Source: Spirochaetes bacterium ADurb.Bin110 (GTDB lineage: Bacteria > Spirochaetota > Spirochaetia > Treponematales > Rectinemataceae). Taken from it: a stretch of DNA of 23,096 nt. The stretch spans positions 1-23,096 of the forward strand of contig MWDY01000141.1 in NCBI GenBank assembly GCA_002070755.1, written 5' to 3'. Position numbers and translations under genes: made by a program. Shown one piece after another: positions 7,077-14,555 of this stretch. The notes under the pieces were generated by a model, which searched no databases, was not told where the DNA came from, and was given only the letters and a program-made list of their open reading frames with translations. Numbering within the stretch: position 1 is the first letter of the stretch; each line of letters starts with the position of its first letter.

Positions 7077-8189
7077 TCATCGTGCAGGCTCGAGCGAGTA
7101 GGAACGCCCATATGAACCAAAAGACTTTGTGGTGACGCCGTTTCGTGTTGAGCCTTCATAGTGCGACTGTCCTTCAAGGACATGCACAATGACAGGCCCG
7201 CTTTCCCCTACTTTAAGGATTCCTGCGTGCACTGCTGCGGTCGCAAACGGAGAATCTGAAGTGTAGATGTCAGTACCCCAAACCGAGCGCTGGTCTGCAC
7301 TGCCCGTGACCCAGACAACATAGCTGTTGCCTGTGGTCACATTGGGAATATGGTCTGCTGAACCGGGGTCTAGAATCATCCGCACAACGCGGTCGTAGGA
7401 TTGCGTCACAGGCTCGAGCGAATAACTCATAGCCCAGCTTCCAAAACTCAACGATACGACATTATGGCGGTTACTACCGACATAGCTCTGTTGGCCAGGG
7501 AGAATAGTCACTTTGACAATGCCAGTCTGCCCGTCCGAAAGAATACCAGTATGAACAACCGCACCGGTAAGATCGGAATCGCTGGTATAGATATCGGTTC
7601 CCCAAAGCTTCGCTCCTGCGGCTCTTCCAGTTACTTGCACATAGATAACGGTGCCTGGTTTAAAGTTGCCATTTCCTTTGAGTACATTTGGATCATCAAA
7701 GACGTAGAGATTGCGACTCGCTACCGGGGGCTTTGCGGGCTGAGTGGGCGGTGCTTGTGTTGCTGGTGGCGCACTGGGCGTCGCTTGTGCGAGGCTTCCA
7801 GGAGCTTGAGCAAGCCTAACGAACCTGAAGGATAGGTCAAAACTTCCCCATGAGTTGCTCTGTACACCATTCCTGAAGGAGCCAGAATACGAAGAAAGCC
7901 CATCACAAATAACGACTGCCACAATCCCTGTTTGGCCGTTTGCTAAAACTCCTGCATGCACCGCAGCAGCAGCAACATTGGAATCGAGGGTATAGATGTC
8001 CGTTCCCCAAAGCGATGAAGCACCACTCACATCGCCCTTAATCGATAGAAATAACACCGATCCAGACTGAAGGCCTGCAATACCGCGAAGATTCGGCGAA
8101 GACTGGCCAAAAGCTGGCATAAGAACAAAAACGCCCATAGCGCAAATAATAAGAACAAACGATCGCGTAAGGTTTTGTTTTCCGTGCAT
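7077..8189 (-). CDS. Secreted protein with three LCCL domains
   Basis: A 370-residue protein with a signal peptide (cleavage probably after AFG, near residue 28). Three tandem LCCL domains lie at about 35-126, 170-262 and 280-369. Each has LWGTDIYT or VWGTDIYT, then an AAVHAG or AVVHTG block, then Y-x-GS-xR-x-x-V and a WGS or FGS ending, the core of the LCCL fold. The four cysteines of eukaryotic LCCL domains are absent. A Pro/Ala/Thr/Gln-rich linker (127-158) separates the first domain from the other two. GGGAGG precedes the start. LCCL domains are thought to bind lipids or polysaccharides; here the ligand is unknown. It is probably periplasmic or surface-associated, and apparently monocistronic. 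Confidence 0.88.
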   Translation of the reverse strand: MHGKQNLTRSFVLIICAMGVFVLMPAFGQSSPNLRGIAGLQSGSVLFLSIKGDVSGASSLWGTDIYTLDSNVAAAAVHAGVLANGQTGIVAVVICDGLSSYSGSFRNGVQSNSWGSFDLSFRFVRLAQAPGSLAQATPSAPPATQAPPTQPAKPPVASRNLYVFDDPNVLKGNGNFKPGTVIYVQVTGRAAGAKLWGTDIYTSDSDLTGAVVHTGILSDGQTGIVKVTILPGQQSYVGSNRHNVVSLSFGSWAMSYSLEPVTQSYDRVVRMILDPGSADHIPNVTTGNSYVVWVTGSADQRSVWGTDIYTSDSPFATAAVHAGILKVGESGPVIVHVLEGQSHYEGSTRNGVTTKSFGSYGRSYSLEPAR

Positions 8190-8394
8190 AAAATCGCCTC
8201 CCTTCAGACTTGCGTTGGCCCCTACTCAAAATCAATCATGCGCACATCAATAGTGCAAAAGCATTCAAATCCTCTGCCTTAGTCTACACCGTCTTTCCCC
8301 AAAAAGGAAATCACTCCAAGCGAAGATTTAAAAAATCAAAGGTTCGTAACACTAGAATTTCATTACCCCTTTGCTCTTCTTCTGTGCACTATTA

Positions 8395-8423
8395 TTGCTG
8401 AATGAACATTCATTCATTATAAT
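8395..8423 (+). promoter_or_regulatory. Promoter of the SDR gene
   Basis: TTGCTG (8395-8400), a 17-nt spacer and a perfect TATAAT (8418-8423) stand 37 bp before the SDR start. AAAGGAGG at 8448-8455 is its ribosome site. The rest of the divergent intergenic stretch back to 8190 shows the ribosome site of the LCCL gene but no promoter I could place with confidence for it. Confidence 0.7.
8399..8416. promoter_or_regulatory. TetR/FadR-type operator palindrome
   Basis: TGAATGAA-CA-TTCATTCA is a perfect inverted repeat with 8-bp arms. It fills the spacer between the -35 and -10 boxes of the SDR promoter. It fits the published Bacillus FadR box (TGAATGAMTANTCATTCA) at all but one position; FadR is a TetR-family repressor. 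A broken TetR gene lies just after the SDR gene. Binding would block RNA polymerase. Confidence 0.6.
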
Positions 8424-8459
8424 AATCGCAAAATGAAATAGTACACCAAAGGAGGCGCT

Positions 8460-9488
8460 ATGCGCGTACTCGTCACTGGGGGATTGGGGAATGTGGGATC
8501 TCGTGCGGTCCGCGCGTTGCTCGCCATGGGCTATGAAGTCGTTATCTTTGAGCATCCTTCAGCCCGTCAGAAAAGAACGCGTCAAAGCCGCGCACTTTTG
8601 GGCAGTGCGAAAGGGAAGCTTACAATTTTCTATGGAGATGTCAGCGATGCGGCAACAATGTCCGCCTTAGGGGACTTTTTGCAATCGAAGGATGTGCGGG
8701 CGGTGCTGCATCTTGCAGGGATTATCCCGCCACTTGCCACGCGCGCACCAGAACTTGCGCAGCGCATCAATGTTGAGGGCACGCAGAATGTCATCGCGCT
8801 TTGCAAACACCTTCCAAAACCTCCGCGCATTGTGTTTGCCTCAAGTATTGCGCTCTATGGCGACCGCCTTGCCAACCCGTGGATCAGCGCGCAGGATCCA
8901 CTCTGTCCTAACGACGCGTACGCCCTCACCAAACAGCAGTGCGAAGCCATGCTCCAAAAAGGCGATCTTCCTTGGACTATTCTTCGGCTTTCTTATGTGG
9001 TGGCAAGCGACTGGCTACCCTTGGATCCGCTGCTGTTCGAAGTTCCGTTAGCAACACACTTTGAGGTAGTTCATACCGAAGATGCAGGCAGAGCATTTGC
9101 TGCTGCATGGTCTACCCTCGCTACAGAAGGCCGAATACTCAATATTGGTGGCGGTATCCTCTGCCGCACGACCTATCGCGCCTATCTCGATCGAATGATG
9201 CGCGCCTTTGGCTTGGGAGACTCATCGTTTTTATCCGATGATCTCTTTGCTACTCGCAATTTTCATTGTGGCTGGCTTACGGATTCTGATGAGGCAGAGC
9301 TGCTTCTCAATTTTCGCAGTAAGACGCTCGAAGATTACTATTCAGAGGTCGCGTGGCGCGAGCGTGTTATCGCACCATTTGCGAAGGTCGGAGCGCCGTT
9401 TGCAAAGAGGTGGCTGCGTTCGCTTAGTCCGTATCGGGCAAAGGCTGGCCTAGCGCGTCTTGAACGATCTGTTTTAGAAAAACCTTGA
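8460..9488 (+). CDS. NAD(P)-dependent epimerase/dehydratase (extended SDR)
   Basis: A 342-residue extended short-chain dehydrogenase/reductase. The N-terminal Rossmann motif TGGLGNVG (6-13) binds the dinucleotide. HLAG appears at 84-87, the catalytic set is S129 (FASSI), Y154 and K158 (YALTK), and the middle has the typical RINVEGTQNV block. The family acts on nucleotide sugars, sterol-like or other hydroxy compounds; this member's substrate cannot be told. Its own promoter holds a TetR-type operator. The 3' end overlaps the remains of a TetR gene read from the opposite strand. Confidence 0.9.
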   Translation: MRVLVTGGLGNVGSRAVRALLAMGYEVVIFEHPSARQKRTRQSRALLGSAKGKLTIFYGDVSDAATMSALGDFLQSKDVRAVLHLAGIIPPLATRAPELAQRINVEGTQNVIALCKHLPKPPRIVFASSIALYGDRLANPWISAQDPLCPNDAYALTKQQCEAMLQKGDLPWTILRLSYVVASDWLPLDPLLFEVPLATHFEVVHTEDAGRAFAAAWSTLATEGRILNIGGGILCRTTYRAYLDRMMRAFGLGDSSFLSDDLFATRNFHCGWLTDSDEAELLLNFRSKTLEDYYSEVAWRERVIAPFAKVGAPFAKRWLRSLSPYRAKAGLARLERSVLEKP

Positions 9489-9798
9489 TATCTTCAGCGC
9501 TGACATTGAGATCTGTCTGAGCTGAAATGCGCAGCGTTTCAAGCGCTACCAATTGCGCAATCATCGAGATTATCTTCGATCATCGCGAGCTGTTGTTCAA
9601 GCCACGTGCGAAACTGATTCCAACCTTCTTCGATAATTGTCTCGATGAGCGCCTGTTTAGAAGGAAAATAGGTATAGATACTCCCTACGGGAATGCCTAT
9701 TTTGCGTGCGATATCGTTCATGGAAACATTCATCCCTTCGAGCGCAAAAAGCGCTTTTGCCGTCTCAAGGATGATTGTTGTACAACACTATTGTACAT
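9424..9798 (-). pseudogene. TetR-family regulator, broken
   Basis: One frame gives TIILETAKALFALEG and NDIARKIGIPVGSIYTYFPS, then KQALIE, a textbook TetR HTH domain. That frame has no usual start before it. A start at 9798 (MYNSVVQQ) would fit if one base were lost near 9780. Downstream the frame hits TGA after CAIGSA, while the next frame carries on as AQLVALETLRIS and EDIKVFLKQIVQDALGQP, ending at 9424. The sum is only about 120 residues against about 190 for the family, so part of the ligand domain is missing. The last 65 bp overlap the SDR gene end to end. A role as former repressor of the SDR gene is inferred. Confidence 0.7.
9779..9797. promoter_or_regulatory. 19-bp perfect palindrome at the PAS/TetR junction
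   Basis: TGTACAA-CACTA-TTGTACA has exact 7-bp arms. It covers the stop codon of the PAS gene and the expected beginning of the TetR gene. It looks like an operator, perhaps for the TetR protein itself, but it could also be a chance or structural repeat. Confidence 0.45.
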
Positions 9799-10156
9799 CT
9801 CTCACATAGTGCGGCATCGTTGCGGGAATCTCGATGGAAAGCTCGACCACGCCTGCGATAACACCATTATGGCGCCATGGCGCTTGGTAGATAAGCTTGT
9901 GCACACCTTGTTTTTCGATGGTATAGACGTTCGGTTCGCCAGTTTCCAGAATATGTTCGATGATGCGCACCGAGCGCTCCTGGTGGCAGGCTCGCACATC
10001 ATGCCCGAGGAGGGCTTTGCCGCCCCGCGTGGCGTTCGCTTCTATAGATTTGTCGTTCATGTATAAAATCCGATAATCGCGGTCGATTACGGTGATGGCA
10101 GCGCCGAATTCATCCTGCCACATAAAAGCAGCCTTTTCTGAAAATGTGGTTTTCAT
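9788..10156 (-). CDS. Small stand-alone PAS-domain protein
   Basis: A 122-residue protein made of a single PAS fold. ITVIDRDYRILYMNDKS (about 21-37) is the PAS core. GKALLGHDVRACH follows, and then NVYTIEKQGVHKLIYQAPW (about 74-92) and IAGVVELSIEIP (about 100-111), a pattern I know from small PAS proteins of spirochaetes and clostridia, which also end near MPHYVRD. No output domain is attached, so it may sense a ligand or redox state for a partner protein. Its TAG stop lies inside a 19-bp palindrome before the TetR remnant. No strong ribosome site is visible before the ATG. Confidence 0.8.
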   Translation of the reverse strand: MKTTFSEKAAFMWQDEFGAAITVIDRDYRILYMNDKSIEANATRGGKALLGHDVRACHQERSVRIIEHILETGEPNVYTIEKQGVHKLIYQAPWRHNGVIAGVVELSIEIPATMPHYVRDVQ

Positions 10157-10287
10157 GGCGTCAGCATATCGAAAGAGTCACAGGGGCGAAAGATACTTCA
10201 TAGCAATTTTGCCTTGTTTTGATTTTATTTGCTTTATGAGAAAAGAAGATTTAAAATAATTGTATGGGCAATGAATAGGGGGCTTTT

Positions 10288-10983
10288 ATGAAAAAATTTG
10301 GGAAATTTTTGCTGATTCTAACCGTGATACTCTTTATCTGTATTGTTCCTTCTGCTTTTGCACAAAATTTGGGAGGGGAGGCGGGTATAGGTTTTATGGC
10401 GATTAGTCCTCCGCTTACTGATACTCTTTCGTCTTTCAATGTGCAGGATATGCTCTATGGTGTGACGGTGAGCTATGTGGTTCGTCCATGGCTCGGAGTG
10501 AGCACCGATGTCATGTATCTCGGCGATCTTTACTACGGTCCAGGCGGTGGGGCTTTTACTGAAGGACCTCTTTCATGGACGAGCCTGTCGAGTAAGACTG
10601 GATCCAAGGCTGATTGGAAGTACTACGAGTCTTTTATCTATGCTCCCCTTTCGATCAATCTCATTGCACCATTGAGATCTGTGCGCCCTTATCTGGGACT
10701 TGGCCCTGCATTTTATTTTCACTTTGCTTCCACGAATCAGGATGCAGCTTTCACCGATTATCTCAAGAGCTACTATGGGAGCTCTGGGCTTAACTCACGC
10801 ATCGGTATAGGGCTTACCATGAGGGTTGGATTGGATCTTCAACTTTCAGATTCTTTTGGATTTGGGCTGGGTTATGTGGTACGCGAGGATACTCCAGCTA
10901 CTATCTTTGATGATCTGGGGAGGTTGGATTTCTATAAGGAAAAAGGGTATTTATTCGTGCTGGGAAAGTTCTATATAAAATGA
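10288..10983 (+). CDS. Predicted outer-membrane beta-barrel protein
   Basis: 231 residues. A signal peptide (MKKFGKFLLILTVILFICI, cleavage after AFA) is followed by alternating hydrophobic/polar strands rich in Gly, Tyr and Phe, such as LYGVTVSYVVRPWLGVSTDV, RPYLGLGPAFYFHF, and RIGIGLTMRVGLDLQLS with FGFGLGYVV. This is the pattern of small 8-10-stranded barrels of the OmpX/OmpW size class. The last residues, FVLGKFYIK, end in a charged residue rather than the aromatic usual for barrels. GGGGG before the ATG can serve as ribosome site. No specific family is recognised. Confidence 0.7.
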   Translation: MKKFGKFLLILTVILFICIVPSAFAQNLGGEAGIGFMAISPPLTDTLSSFNVQDMLYGVTVSYVVRPWLGVSTDVMYLGDLYYGPGGGAFTEGPLSWTSLSSKTGSKADWKYYESFIYAPLSINLIAPLRSVRPYLGLGPAFYFHFASTNQDAAFTDYLKSYYGSSGLNSRIGIGLTMRVGLDLQLSDSFGFGLGYVVREDTPATIFDDLGRLDFYKEKGYLFVLGKFYIK

Positions 10984-11087
10984 AATATAATTGATAAAAT
11001 TGATAAGATAGAATGCGCTTATAGAGTGTGTGGTTGCACTTTATCGTGGATGTCTCATATACACTGAACAAGAAAGGGTGGTTTATA

Positions 11088-11588
11088 ATGCACTTCACTA
11101 TTCGCGCAATCAGTCCAAACGAAGCGGAAGCATATTTTTCTCTCGTCAACGAGGTCAAAGACGAGGGCAAATATCTTTTTGCGACATTTCGTATTTCCTT
11201 GGAAAATATAGAAAAATATATTGCCCATCATTACAATTCTTCTAATCCTGTTTTGGGGGCATTTAACGGCAATGACAGGCTTGTAGGCTGGATTGACTTG
11301 AGTCCAGGAACTATTCAAGAGCTTGCACATGTCGGGACTATTGGTATGGGTGTAAAAAAGGAGTACCGTGGGCAAGGCATTGGCAGTGCCTTGCTTGATG
11401 CATGTATTGAACAAGCGCGAAAAATTGGACTGGAAAAACTTGAACTTGAGGTCTTTGCCTCAAACGCAGCTGCTCGTGCACTCTATAGAAAGAAAGGCTT
11501 TTTTGAAGAGGGTATTAGGCTAAAAAAACGCAAATTCGAAGGCCACTACGATGATGTAGTGTGCATGGGGTTATTCATCAATGATTGA
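11088..11588 (+). CDS. GNAT-family N-acetyltransferase
   Basis: A 166-residue GNAT protein. The acetyl-CoA motif A is EYRGQGIGSALLDAC (R-x-x-G-x-G), preceded by the beta-4 strand VGTIGMGV. The C-terminal block ARALYRKKGFFEEG is the usual motif B. The overall look is RimI/PhnO- or SpeG-like, but the acceptor (amine, protein N-terminus or drug) cannot be read. The start at 11088 follows GGGTGG; an upstream in-frame start at 11028 lacks a ribosome site. The gene stands alone between the barrel gene and the sugar operon. Confidence 0.88.
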   Translation: MHFTIRAISPNEAEAYFSLVNEVKDEGKYLFATFRISLENIEKYIAHHYNSSNPVLGAFNGNDRLVGWIDLSPGTIQELAHVGTIGMGVKKEYRGQGIGSALLDACIEQARKIGLEKLELEVFASNAAARALYRKKGFFEEGIRLKKRKFEGHYDDVVCMGLFIND

Positions 11589-11661
11589 TTAGTGCTATGA
11601 ACGCTTGAATGCATGTCCCGATGAGTAGCTATAATATGATCTCAAAATTTAATTTTTTCGC

Positions 11662-11690
11662 TTGCTTGAAAACGTTTTCAGCCTTATAAT
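11662..11690 (+). promoter_or_regulatory. Promoter of the isomerase-ABC operon, predicted leaderless
   Basis: TTGCTT (11662-11667), 17 nt, TATAAT (11685-11690). The start site should lie 6-8 nt further, at 11696-11698, which is the ATG of the first gene (11698). No ribosome site stands before that ATG. The message is therefore predicted to begin at or within two bases of its start codon. Confidence 0.65.
11667..11680. promoter_or_regulatory. LacI/cre-type operator
   Basis: TGAAAACGTTTTCA is a perfect 14-bp palindrome with a central CG, the hallmark of LacI/GalR-family operators, and it fits the Gram-positive cre consensus. It occupies the space between the -35 and -10 boxes. No LacI-family gene lies in the window, so the regulator must be elsewhere. 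Confidence 0.75.
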
Positions 11691-11697
11691 CATAGGC

Positions 11698-12648
11698 ATG
11701 GTAAATCAAATTGGAATAAATGCTGACTCGGGAACTATCAATGGTGATTTAACGGTTCTTGAAAAAATGCTACATGAATTCGAACAAGCTGGTTTTTCTT
11801 CCATCGAGATTCCTGTGCATGGTCTCGATTGCATTATCAATGGGAAGCTTGAATACCATCAGGTTTCTTTAGTGAAGCATATTCTTGGAAAATACTCGTT
11901 TTCTTATACAGTTCATGCCCCTGATGCACTCAATCTTGCGGCTCAATACTATCCAGAGACACACCTGGAAGCACTTCAAGCAACAATTGATTTTGCTTCA
12001 GAGATCAATGCTAAAATTGTGGTATATCATGGCAGTTGGAAAATAGGAGGAAAAGGATATGGAGAAAGCAAGCCCACAGCTTCTCCTCATTGTTTTAATC
12101 CAATTAACTCAGAGATACTAATTAATTACTGGGAAGATGAAATTGAAAGGCTTGAAAAAATTGCTAGTTATGCAAAGCAACGAGGTATTATCATTGCGGT
12201 AGAAAACATTTTCAGGCAAAATGCGGGAGAGCTTACCTATCGTATTGATCCGCGCCAACTTGCGACGATCGTCTCTGCCGTCGACTCTCCTTTTCTGCGC
12301 ATCTGTTTTGATTTTGGGCATGCGTTTATTAGCGCTCATGAAGAAGGTTTATCGATCGAACATGCGCTCAAGGCTGTTTTACCATATTTAGCTCACGTCC
12401 ATATTCATGACAATTTTGGCAGACAATTTTCAGAGTCTTCTGGATCTTCTAGGCCAATTGATATGATATTTCAAGGAATGGGAGATCTTCATTTAGTACC
12501 GGGAATGGGCAGTATTCCCTATCAGAGCTTATTCCCAATATTTATGCCTCAGTATCAGGGCGTGTTAATGATGGAAATTCATCCTAGATTTAAAGATCGA
12601 TATGAGATGGCTATAAATTGGGCAGAAAATATAAGAGATCATACTTGA
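11698..12648 (+). CDS. Sugar isomerase/epimerase, xylose-isomerase-like TIM barrel
   Basis: 316 residues of the AP-endonuclease-2/IolE-like fold. Metal and substrate ligands are recognisable: H111 (YHGSW), E169 (AVENIF), D205 and H208 (CFDFGHA), H235/H237 (HVHIHDN), and a final Glu in MMEIHPRF. The GMGDLHLVPGMGSIPY stretch is shared with the paralog at 17530-18411. The ATG at 11698 is used because homology begins there (NQIGINAD) and the promoter -10 box ends eight bases before it. It is the first gene of an operon with a second isomerase and an ABC importer, so it likely isomerises or epimerises the imported sugar or its product. Confidence 0.88.
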   Translation: MVNQIGINADSGTINGDLTVLEKMLHEFEQAGFSSIEIPVHGLDCIINGKLEYHQVSLVKHILGKYSFSYTVHAPDALNLAAQYYPETHLEALQATIDFASEINAKIVVYHGSWKIGGKGYGESKPTASPHCFNPINSEILINYWEDEIERLEKIASYAKQRGIIIAVENIFRQNAGELTYRIDPRQLATIVSAVDSPFLRICFDFGHAFISAHEEGLSIEHALKAVLPYLAHVHIHDNFGRQFSESSGSSRPIDMIFQGMGDLHLVPGMGSIPYQSLFPIFMPQYQGVLMMEIHPRFKDRYEMAINWAENIRDHT

Positions 12649-12663
12649 GAAACAAGGATAGTA

Positions 12664-13470
12664 ATGATGAAACCATCGATATGCATTGAGATGCTTTACC
12701 CGGGCAACACTCCTGAGGAAAAGATAGAGAAAATAGTTAAAAAAGGATTCTATTTTCTAGAATTTTGGGGTTGGAAAGATAAGGATCTTAAAGCTCTTAT
12801 TTCTACTGCAAATAAATGTGGTGCTTCCTTTGTGAATCTTAGTGGTCAGCGCAAAGGCGACTTGATCAATGCCTCAACCCATCCTGTTATTGAAAAAGAA
12901 ATCAAAGAGAGCGTATCAGTAGCAAAAAAGCTTGGTGCACATATTCTCATGATTCTTAGCAATGAACTTGATGAGGAAGGCCATGTTCTTCATATCTGCG
13001 AAAGCATTCCTGACGAGACAAAAAGATCAAACATCGTGTTGGGATTGAGAAGGCTATTAAATTATATACCCAATGATTTCATAATAACATTGGAACCATT
13101 AAATACAGTATTAGATCATAAGGGTTACTATCTTAATTCGATGGAGGATGCAGTCAGCATTATAGAAGACGTTGGAGATCCTCGACTAAGAATTCTCTGT
13201 GATTTTTATCATCTTGCAATGATGGGAGAAGATCCTCTTAGCATTGTCGATCAATATTTTAATTTTATAGGGCATATTCATATAGCAGATTATCCAGGAA
13301 GGCATGAACCAAAAACAGGCAATGGTCAATGGAAAGATGTTCTTCTTGCGCTTCAGGAAAAGAGATACAAAGGATATGTAGGATTTGAGTTTAGCCCAGC
13401 AAGCGATTCTGATGCTTCTCTAGATTCCGTACACCAGCTTTGGGAAGAGGTTTTTGGCTCAGTTTTATAA
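12664..13470 (+). CDS. Hydroxypyruvate isomerase-like TIM-barrel protein
   Basis: 268 residues, close to the usual 255-270 of Hyi/OtnI-type isomerases. The N-terminus (CIEMLY, then FYFLEFWGW) and the metal-site blocks match the family: E144 (TLEPLN), D180 and H183 (CDFYHL), H206 (HIHIADYPGR), and E242 (GFEFSP). Hydroxypyruvate isomerase converts hydroxypyruvate to tartronate semialdehyde; related enzymes act on 2-oxo-tetronates or on keto-sugars, and sequence alone does not choose. It follows the first isomerase by 15 bp. An ATG three bases downstream (12667) is an equally possible start. Confidence 0.86.
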   Translation: MMKPSICIEMLYPGNTPEEKIEKIVKKGFYFLEFWGWKDKDLKALISTANKCGASFVNLSGQRKGDLINASTHPVIEKEIKESVSVAKKLGAHILMILSNELDEEGHVLHICESIPDETKRSNIVLGLRRLLNYIPNDFIITLEPLNTVLDHKGYYLNSMEDAVSIIEDVGDPRLRILCDFYHLAMMGEDPLSIVDQYFNFIGHIHIADYPGRHEPKTGNGQWKDVLLALQEKRYKGYVGFEFSPASDSDASLDSVHQLWEEVFGSVL

Positions 13471-13496
13471 GGAATGCATAGGTATTGGGGTATACA

Positions 13497-14549
13497 ATGT
13501 CAAGATTAGTGCTGAAAAACATTGTCAAAAAATTTGAGAATGTCATCGCGGTAGATCATGTAAGCCTTGAAGTAGAGGAAGGGGAGTTTGTTACTCTTCT
13601 AGGACCATCGGGATGTGGTAAGACGACGACTCTTCGGACTGTTGCTGGCTTCTATCAACCTGATGAAGGTGAGATCTATTTTAATGATAGGCTAATGAAC
13701 AATATTCCGCCTGCAAAGCGCAATACTGCAATGTGTTTTCAGTCTTATGCTCTTTTTCCTCATATGAATGTCTGGGATAACATCGCATTTGGGCTAAAAA
13801 TGAGAAAAGTCCCGACTGAGGAACAGAAAAAGAGAGTTGCTGAAGTATTACAGATGATGAGCCTTGCTGGAATGGAAAAGCGTATGCCGAGTCAACTTTC
13901 TGGTGGTCAACAGCAACGAGTTGCACTTGCTCGTGCTATTGTGACGCAGCCAGATATTCTCCTATTTGATGAACCTCTCTCAAATCTAGATGCTAAACTG
14001 AGAGTCCAGGTAAGAGTTGAAATAAAAGAAATGCAAAAGCGACTTGGTATAACATCTCTTTATGTAACGCACGATCAAGATGAAGCACTTGCTATTTCTG
14101 ATCGCATTGTAGTGATGAATCAAGGGCATATTGAGCAAGTAGGAGATCCAGAGACAATTTATCTTCATCCAGCCACAAGTTTTGTGGCTGGATTTATTGG
14201 GTTAGCAAACATCCTCAATGGGAAAGTGATAGCTCGGGATGAGCAAAGAGTGCTACTTGAACTTCCGTTTGGGACGCTTTGGGCATTTGGAGGTAATTTA
14301 TGTCCAAATGTTGGCGATATGGTTAAGTTTAGCTTTCGCCCTGAGAATTTGGTACAATATCGAGAAGGGAATATGAATAAAATCGTTACAACGGTTGTCC
14401 ATGCTATTTTTATGGGGAATGCGGTTGATCTTTTTTTGGATGCACAAGGAGTAAGGTTGAGAGCGAGAGCGCAAAATACTGAAAAATTTAAGTCTGGAGA
14501 TACTGTAGTATTTACTATTGATGAAAAAGCATTTCAATTCTTGGAGTAG
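13497..14549 (+). CDS. ABC importer ATPase (PotA/FbpC/MalK-type)
   Basis: 350 residues. Walker A is GPSGCGKT (36-43), the Q-loop is at Q82 (FQSYALFP), the signature is LSGGQ (134-138), Walker B is ILLFDEP with D158 and E159, and the switch is H192 (VTHDQDEA). The C-terminal 110 residues form a TOBE-type regulatory domain, as in ATPases for polyamine, iron, phosphonate or sugar import. The start at 13497 is preferred over an in-frame TTG at 13485, since homology (SRLVLKNIVKKF) begins there and GGGG stands upstream. It energises the two permeases encoded next. Confidence 0.95.
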   Translation: MSRLVLKNIVKKFENVIAVDHVSLEVEEGEFVTLLGPSGCGKTTTLRTVAGFYQPDEGEIYFNDRLMNNIPPAKRNTAMCFQSYALFPHMNVWDNIAFGLKMRKVPTEEQKKRVAEVLQMMSLAGMEKRMPSQLSGGQQQRVALARAIVTQPDILLFDEPLSNLDAKLRVQVRVEIKEMQKRLGITSLYVTHDQDEALAISDRIVVMNQGHIEQVGDPETIYLHPATSFVAGFIGLANILNGKVIARDEQRVLLELPFGTLWAFGGNLCPNVGDMVKFSFRPENLVQYREGNMNKIVTTVVHAIFMGNAVDLFLDAQGVRLRARAQNTEKFKSGDTVVFTIDEKAFQFLE

Positions 14550-14555
14550 CAGGCA

